Shown: positions 42,873-52,031 of the stretch, in pieces | Numbering within the stretch: position 1 is the first letter of the stretch | Layout: each line of letters begins with the position of its first letter | Assembly (NCBI GenBank): GCA_033813635.1 | Contig: JAPXRI010000007.1 | Span: forward strand, 1 to 64,000 | Direction: 5' to 3' | Length of the DNA stretch: 64,000 nt | Source: JAPXRI01 sp033813635 | GTDB lineage: Bacteria; Bacillota; Clostridia; Oscillospirales; QAMX01 | The notes under the pieces: model-generated | Told to the model about the DNA's origin: nothing | The model's database searches: none | What the model saw: only the letters and a program-made list of their open reading frames with translations | Position numbers and translations under genes: made by a program

Positions 42873-42901
42873 TTGATTTTTTCCGTTAACTTACGTATAA
42901 T
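42873..42901 (+). promoter_or_regulatory. Promoter of T-box-valS
   Basis: TTGATT (42873-42878), 17-base spacer, TATAAT (42896-42901). Confidence 0.8.
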
Positions 42902-42930
42902 AATAACAATCGAACACAATAAAGGCATTG

Positions 42931-43220
42931 ACGGGGAAGAGTACGCGCATCCGGGAGCACAGAGAGAAGGCGGGCGGTGTAAGCCTTCGGAACGAGCGCG
43001 CGGAAAGTAGCCCCCGAGCCGTGAACCGAAAGGGAGATTGCCGCAGAGTGAGCCCCGAGTAGACTTCACCGGTCTTTCCACGTTAACGGAAAACGGTATC
43101 GGCCGCGTTAAATCGTTTTGGCCCGTACCGGCGGAGAGCGGGAGTTTTATTCCGAATCAAGGTGGTACCACGGACATTAGCTATGTTCGCCCTGAAGTAT
43201 TTTACTTCGGGGCGTTTTTT
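42931..43220 (+). promoter_or_regulatory. T-box riboswitch, valine specific, with terminator
   Basis: A tRNA-sensing leader. Stem I base: GGGG (42933-42936) with CCCC (43011-43014); the internal loop has the loop-E strand AAGAGTA (42937-42943) opposite GGAAAGTAG (43002-43010); CGCGC pairs with GCGCG. The triplet GUA (43007-43009) is the likely specifier, a valine codon. AGAGAG and an AAGGC/GCCTT distal stem lie between. The T-box AAGGTGGTACCACGG (43159-43173) carries UGGU, which pairs with a tRNA ACCA end. The terminator has a 12-bp stem (43188-43199/43203-43214) and TTTTTT. Uncharged tRNA-Val should allow valS transcription. Confidence 0.92.
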
Positions 43221-43256
43221 ATTGCGTTCGGTTTAATTGATAACGGGGGTCGCCGT

Positions 43257-45602
43257 ATGGAAAGAAACTATGATTTTCGCAAAGCGGAAAAAGAGACGCA
43301 GGACTTCTGGGACAGGGAGGGAATATACGCCTTCGACCCGGACGGGGAGGGGGAGATCTATTCGATTGACACGCCGCCGCCCACGGTCAGCGGGAGCCTG
43401 CACATCGGGCATATCTTCTCATATACCCAGGCGGAGATGATTGCACGGTATAAGCGGATGCGCGGCTTCAATGTGTTTTACCCGTTCGGCTTTGACGACA
43501 ACGGGCTGCCGACCGAGCGGCTTGTCGAGCGGGAGCAGGGGGTGCTCGCGAAGGACCTGCCGAGGAGCGAGTTCGCCGCGCTGTGCGCGAAGACGGCGGA
43601 AAAATACGAGAGTGAATTTGTCGCGCTGTGGAAATCTCTCGGCTTCTCGGCGGACTGGTCGCTTTTATACAGAACCGCAGGGGCCGACGTGCAGAAGATT
43701 TCGCAGAAGCTGTTCCTCGACCTTGTGAAAATGGGCAGGGCTTACGCGAAGGAATCCCCTGTTCTCTGGTGCACGGAGTGCCGCACGTCGATCGCGCAGG
43801 CAGAGCTTGACACGAAGGATGTCGACTCGGCGTTCAACACGATTCCATTTCGCGTCGGGGACAGCGTCCTCGAGGTCGCGACGACGCGGCCGGAGCTTTT
43901 ATACGGGTGTGTCTGCCTGTTCGTCCACCCGGAGGATGAGAGATATCGGAGCTATGTCGGAAGTGTGGCAAGCGTTCCGCTTTACAACTATGAAATCCCG
44001 ATTCTGACCGACGAAAAGGTCGATATGGACTTGGGTACCGGCGTCGTTATGTGCGCGACGTTCGGGGACAGCACCGACGCGGAGTGGTACGCAAAACACA
44101 GCCTGCCGTACCGGAGGGTGATTCTGCCGGACGGCCGGATCGACGGTGCCGTGCCGTTCATCGGCGGGCTCAGGGTCGGCGCGGCGCGAAAGGAGATAAT
44201 ACACCTGCTCGGCGAAAAGGGGCTTTTGCTAAAGTCAGAAAGCGTCACGCATACGGTCGCGGTGCACGAGCGCTGCGGAAAGGAGATTGAGATCATCCCG
44301 TCGCGGCAGTGGTATATTGACATTCTCAGCGAAAAGGAGCGCTTCCTTAAGGCGGCCGACGGGATATACTGGTACCCGGGGTACATGAAGGCCAGGTATA
44401 TCTCCTGGGTCGAAAACCTGAAATGGGACTGGTGTATCTCCCGCCAGAGGTATTTTGGAATACCATTCCCGGTCTGGTACTGCAGGGCCTGCGGTAAACC
44501 GGCGTTTGCCGACGAGAGCATGCTGCCGGTCAACCCGCTTGAGACGGAGTACCCGGGGGTCTGCTCCTGCGGCTGCCGGGAGTTTATCCCGGAGAGCGCT
44601 GTCTTCGACACCTGGGCGACCTCGTCGGTTACGCCGCAGATCAACGAGCGCTCAGGGCTCCCGCTGGTGCCGATGGGCATGCGAGCTCAGGCGCACGAGA
44701 TCATCCGCACATGGACCTTTTACACGATCGCGAGAAGCCTCTACCACACCGGGAAGCTGCCCTGGAGGGATATCATGATCAGCGGCTTCGTTCTCGCGAA
44801 AAAGGGCGAGAAAATCAGCAAATCGAAGCAGAACAGCTCGCTCTCGCCGGAGAGACTGATCGCGGAAAACTCAGCGGACGCCGTCCGGTACTGGGCGGCG
44901 AACGCCAGACTCGGGACGGACACCTTTTTTTCACAGGAGGAGCTCGGGGCGTCGAAGCGCTTCCTGACAAAGCTCTGGAACGCGTCAAGGTTCGCGCTCT
45001 CAAGGCTTGAAGATATCGATTTGACTACGGAGGTGAAATATTACCCCGCCGACCGGTGGATCATGGCGAAGGCGGACGAGACGGTTTTAGAGGTCTCCGC
45101 GCTTTTGGACGGGTACGAGATCGGCATGGCGCGGCACGAGATCGACGAGTTCTTCTGGAAGGATTTCTGCGACAACTATATCGAGATCGCGAAGGAGCGC
45201 CTCTACCTCGGCGCGCCGGAGGTCGGCCGCCCTGGGGCGCAGAGAGCGCTTTATTACGCGCTTCTGACGATTCTGAAGCTCTACGCGCCCTATGTCCCGC
45301 ATATCACCGAATATCTCTATCAGGACTTTTTCAGGCGGCACGAAAAGACGGCGTCGATCCATAAAACCCTTATTCCGAGCCCGGGAGCACCGGACGCCGA
45401 GCTCCTCGCGTTCGGCGAGAGCCTGAAAAGCGCGATTTCGGAGGTCAGAAAGCAAAAATCGGAGAGAAACCTCTCGATGAAGGATGAAATCGAAGAAATG
45501 GTCGTCTCCGCGCCGGAGAGGCTCCTGCCGCTTTTCAGGGAGAGCGAATTTGACCTGAGATCGTGCTCGCGGGCGAAACGAATCTGCTACAAAAGTATTT
45601 GA
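43257..45602 (+). CDS. valS: Valyl-tRNA synthetase, short form
   Basis: Charges tRNA-Val; class I synthetase of 781 residues from ATG 43257 (GGGGG 6 bases upstream). HIGH at 49-52 in SGSLHIGHIFSY, then the editing domain (about 190-330) with TTRPELLYG, the WCISRQRYFGIPFPVWYC block, DTWATSSVTPQ, KMSKS as KISKSKQN, and an anticodon domain with WIMAKADETV. It is shorter than the usual ~880-residue bacterial ValS and lacks the C-terminal coiled coil. The wording of its motifs (IDTPPPTVSG, KISKSKQN) resembles the archaeal-type ValS present in some bacteria. The valine T-box leader confirms specificity. Confidence 0.93.
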   Translation: MERNYDFRKAEKETQDFWDREGIYAFDPDGEGEIYSIDTPPPTVSGSLHIGHIFSYTQAEMIARYKRMRGFNVFYPFGFDDNGLPTERLVEREQGVLAKDLPRSEFAALCAKTAEKYESEFVALWKSLGFSADWSLLYRTAGADVQKISQKLFLDLVKMGRAYAKESPVLWCTECRTSIAQAELDTKDVDSAFNTIPFRVGDSVLEVATTRPELLYGCVCLFVHPEDERYRSYVGSVASVPLYNYEIPILTDEKVDMDLGTGVVMCATFGDSTDAEWYAKHSLPYRRVILPDGRIDGAVPFIGGLRVGAARKEIIHLLGEKGLLLKSESVTHTVAVHERCGKEIEIIPSRQWYIDILSEKERFLKAADGIYWYPGYMKARYISWVENLKWDWCISRQRYFGIPFPVWYCRACGKPAFADESMLPVNPLETEYPGVCSCGCREFIPESAVFDTWATSSVTPQINERSGLPLVPMGMRAQAHEIIRTWTFYTIARSLYHTGKLPWRDIMISGFVLAKKGEKISKSKQNSSLSPERLIAENSADAVRYWAANARLGTDTFFSQEELGASKRFLTKLWNASRFALSRLEDIDLTTEVKYYPADRWIMAKADETVLEVSALLDGYEIGMARHEIDEFFWKDFCDNYIEIAKERLYLGAPEVGRPGAQRALYYALLTILKLYAPYVPHITEYLYQDFFRRHEKTASIHKTLIPSPGAPDAELLAFGESLKSAISEVRKQKSERNLSMKDEIEEMVVSAPERLLPLFRESEFDLRSCSRAKRICYKSI

Positions 45603-45607
45603 ATACG

Positions 45608-45639
45608 ATCGCGGCCGGTTGCAACATACCGGCCGCGAT
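45608..45639 (+). terminator. 12-bp hairpin after valS
   Basis: ATCGCGGCCGGT (45608-45619) pairs with ACCGGCCGCGAT (45628-45639). No T run; its loop and right arm overlap the next promoter. Confidence 0.5.
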
Positions 45640-45647
45640 GATATAAT
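45619..45647 (+). promoter_or_regulatory. Promoter inside hairpin, before TIM-barrel gene
   Basis: TTGCAA (45619-45624), 17-base spacer, TATAAT (45642-45647). The -35 lies in the loop of the preceding hairpin. Confidence 0.6.
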
Positions 45648-45698
45648 GCAATAAAGCCATATGGATAACCGAATTGAGTTTGAAAAGGAGCGACTGAG

Positions 45699-46928
45699 AT
45701 GAGTGAGTTTCCGATAAGCTGCTGGACCTATTACCCGCTCTCGCGAGCGTACGGCGGCATGGTAAAGGACTGGCGCGATCTCGGGATTACCAACCCGATG
45801 ACGCCGTCATTTTCCGAGGGCGATGACAGGGATAAGATGCTTGGAATCCTCGACGAGTGCCAAGAGTACGGCCTAAAAGTATATCTATGTGACAAGCGCG
45901 TCATCATGTCTCCCGGGAAAATGGCGGCAATCGGAGGAGAGAGCGCTTACCGTGCGGCTTTCAGAAGGGCTTACGCCGATTTCGGCACGCACCCCGCGGT
46001 AAAGGGCTTTTGCGTCGGGGACGAGCCCGATGCGCCGGACGCGGCGGACTATTTTGCTGCGGCGAGAATTCAGAGAGAGGAAGCGCCGGAGCTGACGCCA
46101 TATCTCAATCTGCTCCCGTGGTTTGACGGGGTGGGCGACCGAATCGGGAGCGCTTCCTACGGGCCGTACCTGGACCGAGCCGCAAAAGAGGGGAAGCTTA
46201 AGCTGCTCGCCTATGACTGCTATGCGCAGATGTGTAAGGGCGAGAGCGGGTACGAAATATATTTCAACAACCTGCGCGAGCATATGGAGGCCTCGCTTCG
46301 AAACAATATTCCGTTTTGCACAACGCTCCTCTCAAGCGGGCACTACGACTACAACTGTCCGACGGACGACGATTTCAGGTGGCAGATATCGACGGCGGCG
46401 GCGTTCGGCGCAAAGAGCATCGCCTGGTTCTATATTCACGGTACAGCCCCGGGTGAAAACTACAGAAAATTCCCGATAAACGCCTTCGATGAACGGACCT
46501 ATCAGTATGAGTGCCTGTCTTACGAAAACCGCGCTTTCCTGAATAAATTCGGCGCCTTGATGCTTGAGCTTACGCCAGAAAAGCCGGCATTCACTTCCAA
46601 AGCCTACGGCGGCGCCGGGCTTTTTGAGCCGGACGGCATAATGACCGCGGCGAAGGGAAGCAAGGGATACCCTCTGCTGATATCCCGCTTTTCGGGACCG
46701 GAAGACGCGAAGTTCTACGCGGTCGTCAACCTCGACAGAACGGATTCGCAGTGCGCGGAGCTGGTGTTCGCGCCAGGGTTTAGCGTGTGGATAAAAAACT
46801 TTTCGGGAGGTTTTTCGCCTGTAGTCGCCAAAACCGACGCAGTCGGCGCGCGCAGCGAAAAGGACGGAAGGGTATCCAAGTGGCTCGCACCCGGGCAGAT
46901 GGAGCTTTTCAAGGTGAAGAGGGCATAG
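45699..46928 (+). CDS. TIM-barrel glycoside-hydrolase-like protein
   Basis: 409 residues, cytoplasmic (no signal peptide). Features of a (beta/alpha)8 glycosidase: an early SCWTYYPLSRAYG strand, VKGFCVGDEPDAPD with an acidic pair at the fourth-strand position, PYLNLLPWF, LKLLAYDCYAQM, FCTTLLSSGHYDYNCPTDDDFRWQISTAAAFGAKSIAWFYIHG, and a beta C-terminal domain (about 300-409). The layout resembles GH42/GH-A-type barrels, but no exact family is recognised. GAAAAGGAG precedes the ATG. Sugar degradation is inference. Confidence 0.6.
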   Translation: MSEFPISCWTYYPLSRAYGGMVKDWRDLGITNPMTPSFSEGDDRDKMLGILDECQEYGLKVYLCDKRVIMSPGKMAAIGGESAYRAAFRRAYADFGTHPAVKGFCVGDEPDAPDAADYFAAARIQREEAPELTPYLNLLPWFDGVGDRIGSASYGPYLDRAAKEGKLKLLAYDCYAQMCKGESGYEIYFNNLREHMEASLRNNIPFCTTLLSSGHYDYNCPTDDDFRWQISTAAAFGAKSIAWFYIHGTAPGENYRKFPINAFDERTYQYECLSYENRAFLNKFGALMLELTPEKPAFTSKAYGGAGLFEPDGIMTAAKGSKGYPLLISRFSGPEDAKFYAVVNLDRTDSQCAELVFAPGFSVWIKNFSGGFSPVVAKTDAVGARSEKDGRVSKWLAPGQMELFKVKRA

Positions 46929-46931
46929 AAT

Positions 46932-47658
46932 GCGGTAATCTATTTTTCAGGCACCGGCAACAGCCGCTATGTGGCGGAGAGCGTCGCAAACCTCACCTGC
47001 GACTCCGCCGCATGAGCGAACGGCGATATCAAGGGGAGTAAAGTCGGAAACTTTACATCGGAGAAGCCATATGTTTTCGTCTGTCCGACGTACGCGTGGC
47101 GGCTTCCGGGGAGTTTTTGCGAATATATCGAAAAAAGCGCGTTTGCGGGGAGCAGGCGGGCGTATCTTGTGATGACCTGCGGGGACGGAATCGGAAACGC
47201 CGGGGCATATATCAAAAAGCTCTGCGAAAAGAAGGGCTTTTCGTTGATGGGCGTTTCGCCGGTAATTATGCCGGAGAACTACATCGCGATGTTTCACGTC
47301 CCCGACAGGGAGAGCGCGGAGCGCATCATCGGCGCGGATTTCAAAGGGCGAGCCTTTGCCGGAAGAAAAGGTCGGGCCGGTGGGTTGGCTGCAGAGCACC
47401 ATTTTCAACCCGGTGTTTTACCGGCTTTATGTCTCGGCGAAGGGCTTTTACGCCACCGATAAATGCGTATCCTGCGGGAAATGCGCAGAGCTCTGTCCCG
47501 AAAACAACATCACCGTAAAGAAAAAGCCCGTATGGGGCGGCAATTGCACCCACTGCATGGCCTGCGTCTGCGCCTGTCCGGAAGAGGCGATCGAGTACAG
47601 AAAAATATCGCGCGCAAACAACCGTTTTTTCAACACAAAGCCCGCGCAGGCAAAGTGA
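46932..47658 (+). pseudogene. EFR1-family flavodoxin/ferredoxin protein, broken
   Basis: Reading AVIYFSGTGNSRYVAESVAN (flavodoxin FMN loop), the frame has no start codon, meets a TGA at 47013-47015, and continues in the same frame with KPYVFVCPTYAWRLP and MTCGDGIGN. A frameshift near 47347-47352 then moves to the frame ending with KCVSCGKCAELCP and CTHCMACVCACPEEAI (two 4Fe-4S motifs), stop at 47658. Three independent lesions make this a dead electron-transfer gene. It starts right after the TIM-barrel gene stop. Confidence 0.85.
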
Positions 47659-47760
47659 AATGTCATTTTAAGGTATCGGATTTATACGGTACCTTTTTAA
47701 TTAAAGTGATATATATGTGGACTGAGAGCCGCAGTATACGGCGGGCAGGCGGTTTTTCCA

Positions 47761-47784
47761 AAGCTGCCGACCGGCAGCTTTTTT
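47761..47784 (+). terminator. Terminator before second marR
   Basis: AAGCTGCC/GGCAGCTT with a GACC tetraloop and a TTTTTT run. Confidence 0.85.
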
Positions 47785-47810
47785 CTTATTATAAAATTTT
47801 TGTGAAGCGC

Positions 47811-47859
47811 TTGACTGCGGGGGATTCGGGTATATAATATTAGTTAGTTTTGAAACTAA
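47811..47859 (+). promoter_or_regulatory. Promoter and operator of the second marR-ABC operon
   Basis: TTGACT (47811-47816), 16-base spacer, TATAAT (47833-47838). The palindrome TTAGTTT-TG-AAACTAA (47844-47859) lies at the transcription start and is a likely MarR site. Confidence 0.75.
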
Positions 47860-47876
47860 TTAGGGGGGCTTTGCGG

Positions 47877-48380
47877 ATGGCGAGGAAGGCCAAGGGAAGG
47901 CATATATTCGAAAGACCTGACATACCGGACGAAGAGCAGAGCGCGTGCATGGTTTTAACCGACGTGTCCAGGCTAATTTTCAGAAGACTGAAAAAGGGCG
48001 GCGAGGACGTAGGCTTGAAACCGGGGTACCGGCACATTATTTTCCACCTGGCTCACGGGGACGACGGCGGCACCCAGCAGGACCTTGTAAAACACACAAG
48101 GCTCAGCGCGCCGACCATCAGCGTCTCGCTTGCGAAGATGGAGCTTGAGGGCATTGTCACCCGGAAGACCGACAGCGAGGACATGAGAAACGTCAGAGTC
48201 AATCTGACGGATAAGGGCTGGGCGCTCGATCGGGCGGTCAGGGGGATCATGCAGAACGTGGAGGAGGATTTTGCCGCCGCGCTGAACGAGGAGGAGCTCG
48301 CCGAGATGAAAAGGATGCTGCTCAAGGTGAGAGATTATTTTCTAGGAAAGGGCGGGAAACCGCTTGAAAAAGCTGATTAG
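47877..48380 (+). CDS. MarR family regulator, second exporter operon
   Basis: 167 residues from ATG 47877 (AGGGGGG 8 bases upstream; the in-frame TTG at 47850 lies within the operator). The winged HTH reads GTQQDLVKHTRLSAPTISVSLAKMELEGIVTRKTD with wing SEDMRNVRVNLT. A longer basic N-terminus precedes it. Its end overlaps the first ABC gene by 17 bases. Probably an autorepressor released by an exporter substrate. Confidence 0.9.
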   Translation: MARKAKGRHIFERPDIPDEEQSACMVLTDVSRLIFRRLKKGGEDVGLKPGYRHIIFHLAHGDDGGTQQDLVKHTRLSAPTISVSLAKMELEGIVTRKTDSEDMRNVRVNLTDKGWALDRAVRGIMQNVEEDFAAALNEEELAEMKRMLLKVRDYFLGKGGKPLEKAD

Positions 48381-50097
48381 ATTTATAAAACCTTATTGGA
48401 TTTTCGCCGTGCTTGCTCCGCTGGTAATGGTCGGCGAGGTGTTGGCGGATTTGGCGCAGCCGAAGCTGATGAGAAAAATCGTTGACGACGGGATTCTGGG
48501 AAACAGCTTCCCGACTATCATCCAAACCGGGCTTTTGATGCTCGGCATTGTGGCGGTGGGCGGAATATGCGGCATGGCCTGCACCGCGTTCTCCGTCAAG
48601 GCCTCTCAGAGCTTCGGAAACGATCTGCGGAGAGAGGCGTTTTCGCGCGTGATGGGTCTCTCGCTGCAGCAGACAGATAAGTTTACGACCGGGTCGCTGG
48701 TGACGAGGCTGACTAACGACATCTCGGCGACGGAGAACTTTATTTCGATGGCGCTCCGGATGTTTGTCAGAACGATAATCAGCTTCATCGGTGGGATTGT
48801 GATGATGCTGACGCTGGATGTGAGCTTCGGTGTAGTGCTCGTCTGCGTGCTGCCGATCGAGCTTGTGCTGATGGTGATCATGATAAAAAAGGCGAACCCG
48901 ATGTTTTTAAAGGTGCAGAAGAAGCTCGACAAGGTGAACTCGGTCGTCCAGGAGAACATCAGCGGCGCGCGTGCGGTCAAATCCTTTGTGCGCGAGAACT
49001 ACGAGATCAAGCGCTTCGACAAGGCAAACGACGAGCTCTGCGGCACGAACTACAGCGTCGCCAAGCTGATGGCGCTTATCAATCCGCTGATGATGATTTT
49101 TATGAACGTCTCGGTGGTCGCGGTGGTTCTGATCGGGGGATATCAGGTCGAGGCGAGGCAGATTCAGATCGGCTCGGTGATGGCCGCGATTACATATATC
49201 ACGCAGATCCTGATGTCGCTGCTCGGTGTGGGTATGATTTTCCAGCAGATATCCAGGGCGTCCGCCTCGGCTAACCGTGTCGCGGAGATTCTCGACGAAT
49301 ATCCGGCAGTCGTCGGCGGCGAGAAGGTACTAGATGCGGTAAACGGCGATCTGGTATTTGACAACGTTTCGTTTTCATATCCCGGAGCCAAGGGCGAGCC
49401 CGTCCTTGAGGGCATCAATCTTAGAATTAAAAAGGGCGAGACCGTCGCGATTCTCGGCGCGACCGGTTCGGGCAAAACCTCCCTTATCAACCTTATCCCG
49501 AGGTTCTACATGCCGACGGCCGGAAAAATCACAATCGACGGCACCGATATTTCGGAGTACACCCTTGAAAGTCTGCGCTCGCGCGTAGGCTGCGTGCTGC
49601 AGAAGAGCGAGCTGTTCTCTGGAACGATTGCCGACAATATCCGCTGGGGAAACGAAAAAGCTACGTTCGACGACGTGGTTGAGGCGTCGAAGATCGCACA
49701 GGCGGACGAGTTTATCCGAACCCTGAACGACGGCTACGATACGGTGGTCAGCGAGAAGGGCGCGTCCCTGTCAGGCGGACAGAAGCAGCGTATCTCTATC
49801 GCGCGGGCGCTCGTCAAGCACCCCGATATCCTGATCTTTGACGACAGCACCTCGGCGCTCGACCTTGGGACGGAGGCAAGGCTTCAGGCGGCTCTAAAGG
49901 AAAAACTCAAGGGCATGACGGTGATTGTCATCGCGCAGCGCGTGATCAGCGTGCGCGGCGCGGACAAGATAGCGGTGCTTGACAACGGGAAAATCGCCGC
50001 GTACGGGAAGCACGACGAGCTGATGAAGACGAGCGAGCTCTACCGTGATATTTACGCGTCTCAGCAGCGTGGAAACGAGGTGGCTAACGATGCCTGA
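48364..50097 (+). CDS. ABC exporter half-transporter, degenerate-site subunit (second operon)
   Basis: 577 residues, TTG start inside the marR end, with a GGGCGGG-type site. Six membrane helices (about 15-305) and a nucleotide-binding domain with Walker A GATGSGKT and signature LSGGQKQR. As in the first operon, Walker B has Asp for Glu (LIFDDSTSALD) and the H-loop has Gln (IVIAQRVIS). It should therefore host the non-hydrolytic site of a heterodimeric exporter with the next gene product. Confidence 0.92.
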   Translation: MKKLIRFIKPYWIFAVLAPLVMVGEVLADLAQPKLMRKIVDDGILGNSFPTIIQTGLLMLGIVAVGGICGMACTAFSVKASQSFGNDLRREAFSRVMGLSLQQTDKFTTGSLVTRLTNDISATENFISMALRMFVRTIISFIGGIVMMLTLDVSFGVVLVCVLPIELVLMVIMIKKANPMFLKVQKKLDKVNSVVQENISGARAVKSFVRENYEIKRFDKANDELCGTNYSVAKLMALINPLMMIFMNVSVVAVVLIGGYQVEARQIQIGSVMAAITYITQILMSLLGVGMIFQQISRASASANRVAEILDEYPAVVGGEKVLDAVNGDLVFDNVSFSYPGAKGEPVLEGINLRIKKGETVAILGATGSGKTSLINLIPRFYMPTAGKITIDGTDISEYTLESLRSRVGCVLQKSELFSGTIADNIRWGNEKATFDDVVEASKIAQADEFIRTLNDGYDTVVSEKGASLSGGQKQRISIARALVKHPDILIFDDSTSALDLGTEARLQAALKEKLKGMTVIVIAQRVISVRGADKIAVLDNGKIAAYGKHDELMKTSELYRDIYASQQRGNEVANDA

Positions 50098-51958
50098 AAA
50101 CAAGAATACCAGCAGCCAGCCGGTTCCGCTGCGCGGACCGGGCAGAGGAGGTCCCGGAGGACCGGGCGGGCCGATGGGCGCGCGTATGATGCGGGAAAAG
50201 CCGAAGAACACGAAAGTCACGGCGAAACGGCTTTTGAACTACATGGGGAATAACCGGTACCTTCTCTATTCGCTGCTCGGGATCATAGTGCTCACCACGC
50301 TGCTCTCGCTGGCCGGACCGGCGCTGCTCTCCAAAGTGATAGACACCATCACGATTGACATCAAGGATGAAAGCGCCCACATCATTTTCAGTAAGTTATA
50401 CCCGGCGCTTATCGCGCTTGTCGCCGTGTATTTTGCGTCGTCGGTTTTCACATACATACAGGGAATTTTGGCGGCGAAGCTCTCGCTCTATACGGTGAAA
50501 ACGCTCCGCGGCGACCTGTTTGAGAAAATCGAAACCCTTCCGCTTAGGTACATTGACTCGCACCCCCACGGCGATATCATGAGCCGCATGACGAACGACG
50601 TTGAAAACGTATCGAACACGATCTCGTCTTCGGTCGCGTCGCTTCTGTCCGGCGCGCTGACGCTTGTCGGAACACTGGCAATCATGCTCTGGTACAGCCC
50701 GATTCTGACGCTTGTCGCGCTTGTGACGGTGCCGCTGACAGTGCTGTTCGGAACTAAGATCGCCGGACGGCTGAGGGACACCTTCATCAAGCAGCAGGCG
50801 CTTCTCGGGAATATGAACGGGCAGGTCGAGGAGATGGTGACGGGGCACAAGACCGTCGTCGCCTTCGGGCACGAAAAGCGGGCGATTGCATATTTCTCCG
50901 AGACGAGCGCGCAGTTTAAAACAACGAGTATCCGGGCGCAGATATTGAGCGGCCTGATGGGGCCGGTGATGAACCTTATAGGAAACCTGAGCTTCCTGGT
51001 TATTGCGTCCGTCGGCGGGTACATGGCGTTCAAGGGTATGATCACCATCGGCCTGATACAGGCGTTTATCATCTACGCGCGCCAGATCACCCGGCCTATC
51101 AACGAACTCGCGAACCAGTACGCTCAGATCCAGACGGCGCTCGCCGGCGCGGAGCGTGTCTTCACGGTGATGGACGAAAAGCCCGAGCCCAACGACGGGA
51201 CATTCCGCCCGACGGATATCAGGGGCGATATTACGCTTAAAGATGTTGTCTTTTCGTATAAAGAGGGCGAACCGGTGCTGAAGGGCATCAACATGAACGT
51301 GAAGCCCGGACAGAAAATCGCGATTGTCGGCGCCACAGGCGCGGGAAAAACCACGATCGTCAACCTCCTAACCCGGTTCTACGATATAGACTCCGGCGAA
51401 ATCCTTCTGGACGGAGTCGACATCAGGGACTACGAGCGGAGCGAGCTCCGGAAAAACATCGCGATTGTGCTGCAGGACACGGTTTTGTTCTCGGAGACCG
51501 TCGGCTATAACATCCGATACGGCAGGCTTGACGCGACCGACGCGGAAGTGCGAAACGCGGCGGCCGCGGCGAACGCGGACGTGTTTATAAACCGTCTGCC
51601 GGAAGGATTCGACACCCCGCTCTCCGAAGCCGGGGGCAATCTCTCCGGAGGGCAGCGGCAGCTGTTGTCGATTGCCCGGGCGGTGCTTGCGGACCCGAAG
51701 ATTCTGATCCTCGACGAGGCGACGTCCAGCGTCGACACAAGGACCGAGATGCATATTCAGGAGGCGATGATCGCGCTGATGAAAAACCGTACCAGTTTGA
51801 TCATCGCGCACCGCCTGTCCACAATCCGCGATGCGGACGTAATTGTCGTGATAGAAAACGGCGTGGTCGCCGAGTACGGCAGTCATGACGAGCTGATCGA
51901 AAAACGGGGCGCGTATTACAGGCTCTACCAAAAACAATATGCTGGCATTACTACATAA
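50090..51958 (+). CDS. ABC exporter half-transporter, catalytic subunit (second operon)
   Basis: 622 residues from ATG 50090, overlapping the preceding stop by 8 bases, with GAGGTGG upstream; a frame start at 50045 lacks a site. A Gly/Pro-rich N-terminal tail (RGPGRGGPGGPGGPMG) precedes six helices (about 55-340) and a nucleotide-binding domain with Walker A GATGAGKT, signature LSGGQRQL, Walker B ILILDEATSSVD and H-loop IIAHRLST. Unlike its counterpart in the first operon, its signature is canonical, so the heterodimer's second site is only half degenerate. Confidence 0.92.
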   Translation: MPENKNTSSQPVPLRGPGRGGPGGPGGPMGARMMREKPKNTKVTAKRLLNYMGNNRYLLYSLLGIIVLTTLLSLAGPALLSKVIDTITIDIKDESAHIIFSKLYPALIALVAVYFASSVFTYIQGILAAKLSLYTVKTLRGDLFEKIETLPLRYIDSHPHGDIMSRMTNDVENVSNTISSSVASLLSGALTLVGTLAIMLWYSPILTLVALVTVPLTVLFGTKIAGRLRDTFIKQQALLGNMNGQVEEMVTGHKTVVAFGHEKRAIAYFSETSAQFKTTSIRAQILSGLMGPVMNLIGNLSFLVIASVGGYMAFKGMITIGLIQAFIIYARQITRPINELANQYAQIQTALAGAERVFTVMDEKPEPNDGTFRPTDIRGDITLKDVVFSYKEGEPVLKGINMNVKPGQKIAIVGATGAGKTTIVNLLTRFYDIDSGEILLDGVDIRDYERSELRKNIAIVLQDTVLFSETVGYNIRYGRLDATDAEVRNAAAAANADVFINRLPEGFDTPLSEAGGNLSGGQRQLLSIARAVLADPKILILDEATSSVDTRTEMHIQEAMIALMKNRTSLIIAHRLSTIRDADVIVVIENGVVAEYGSHDELIEKRGAYYRLYQKQYAGITT

Positions 51959-52031
51959 AGTATAATGCTTTACAGAGCGCCGGCGAGGCGTTACAACGCC
52001 CCGCCGATGTTTTTCAGCCTGGAAACACAGA

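Noticed and set aside
47013..47015. In-frame TGA in the EFR1 gene as selenocysteine recoding
   Set aside because: The position is not a redox site, no SECIS-like hairpin was seen, and two other lesions make decay the simpler reading.
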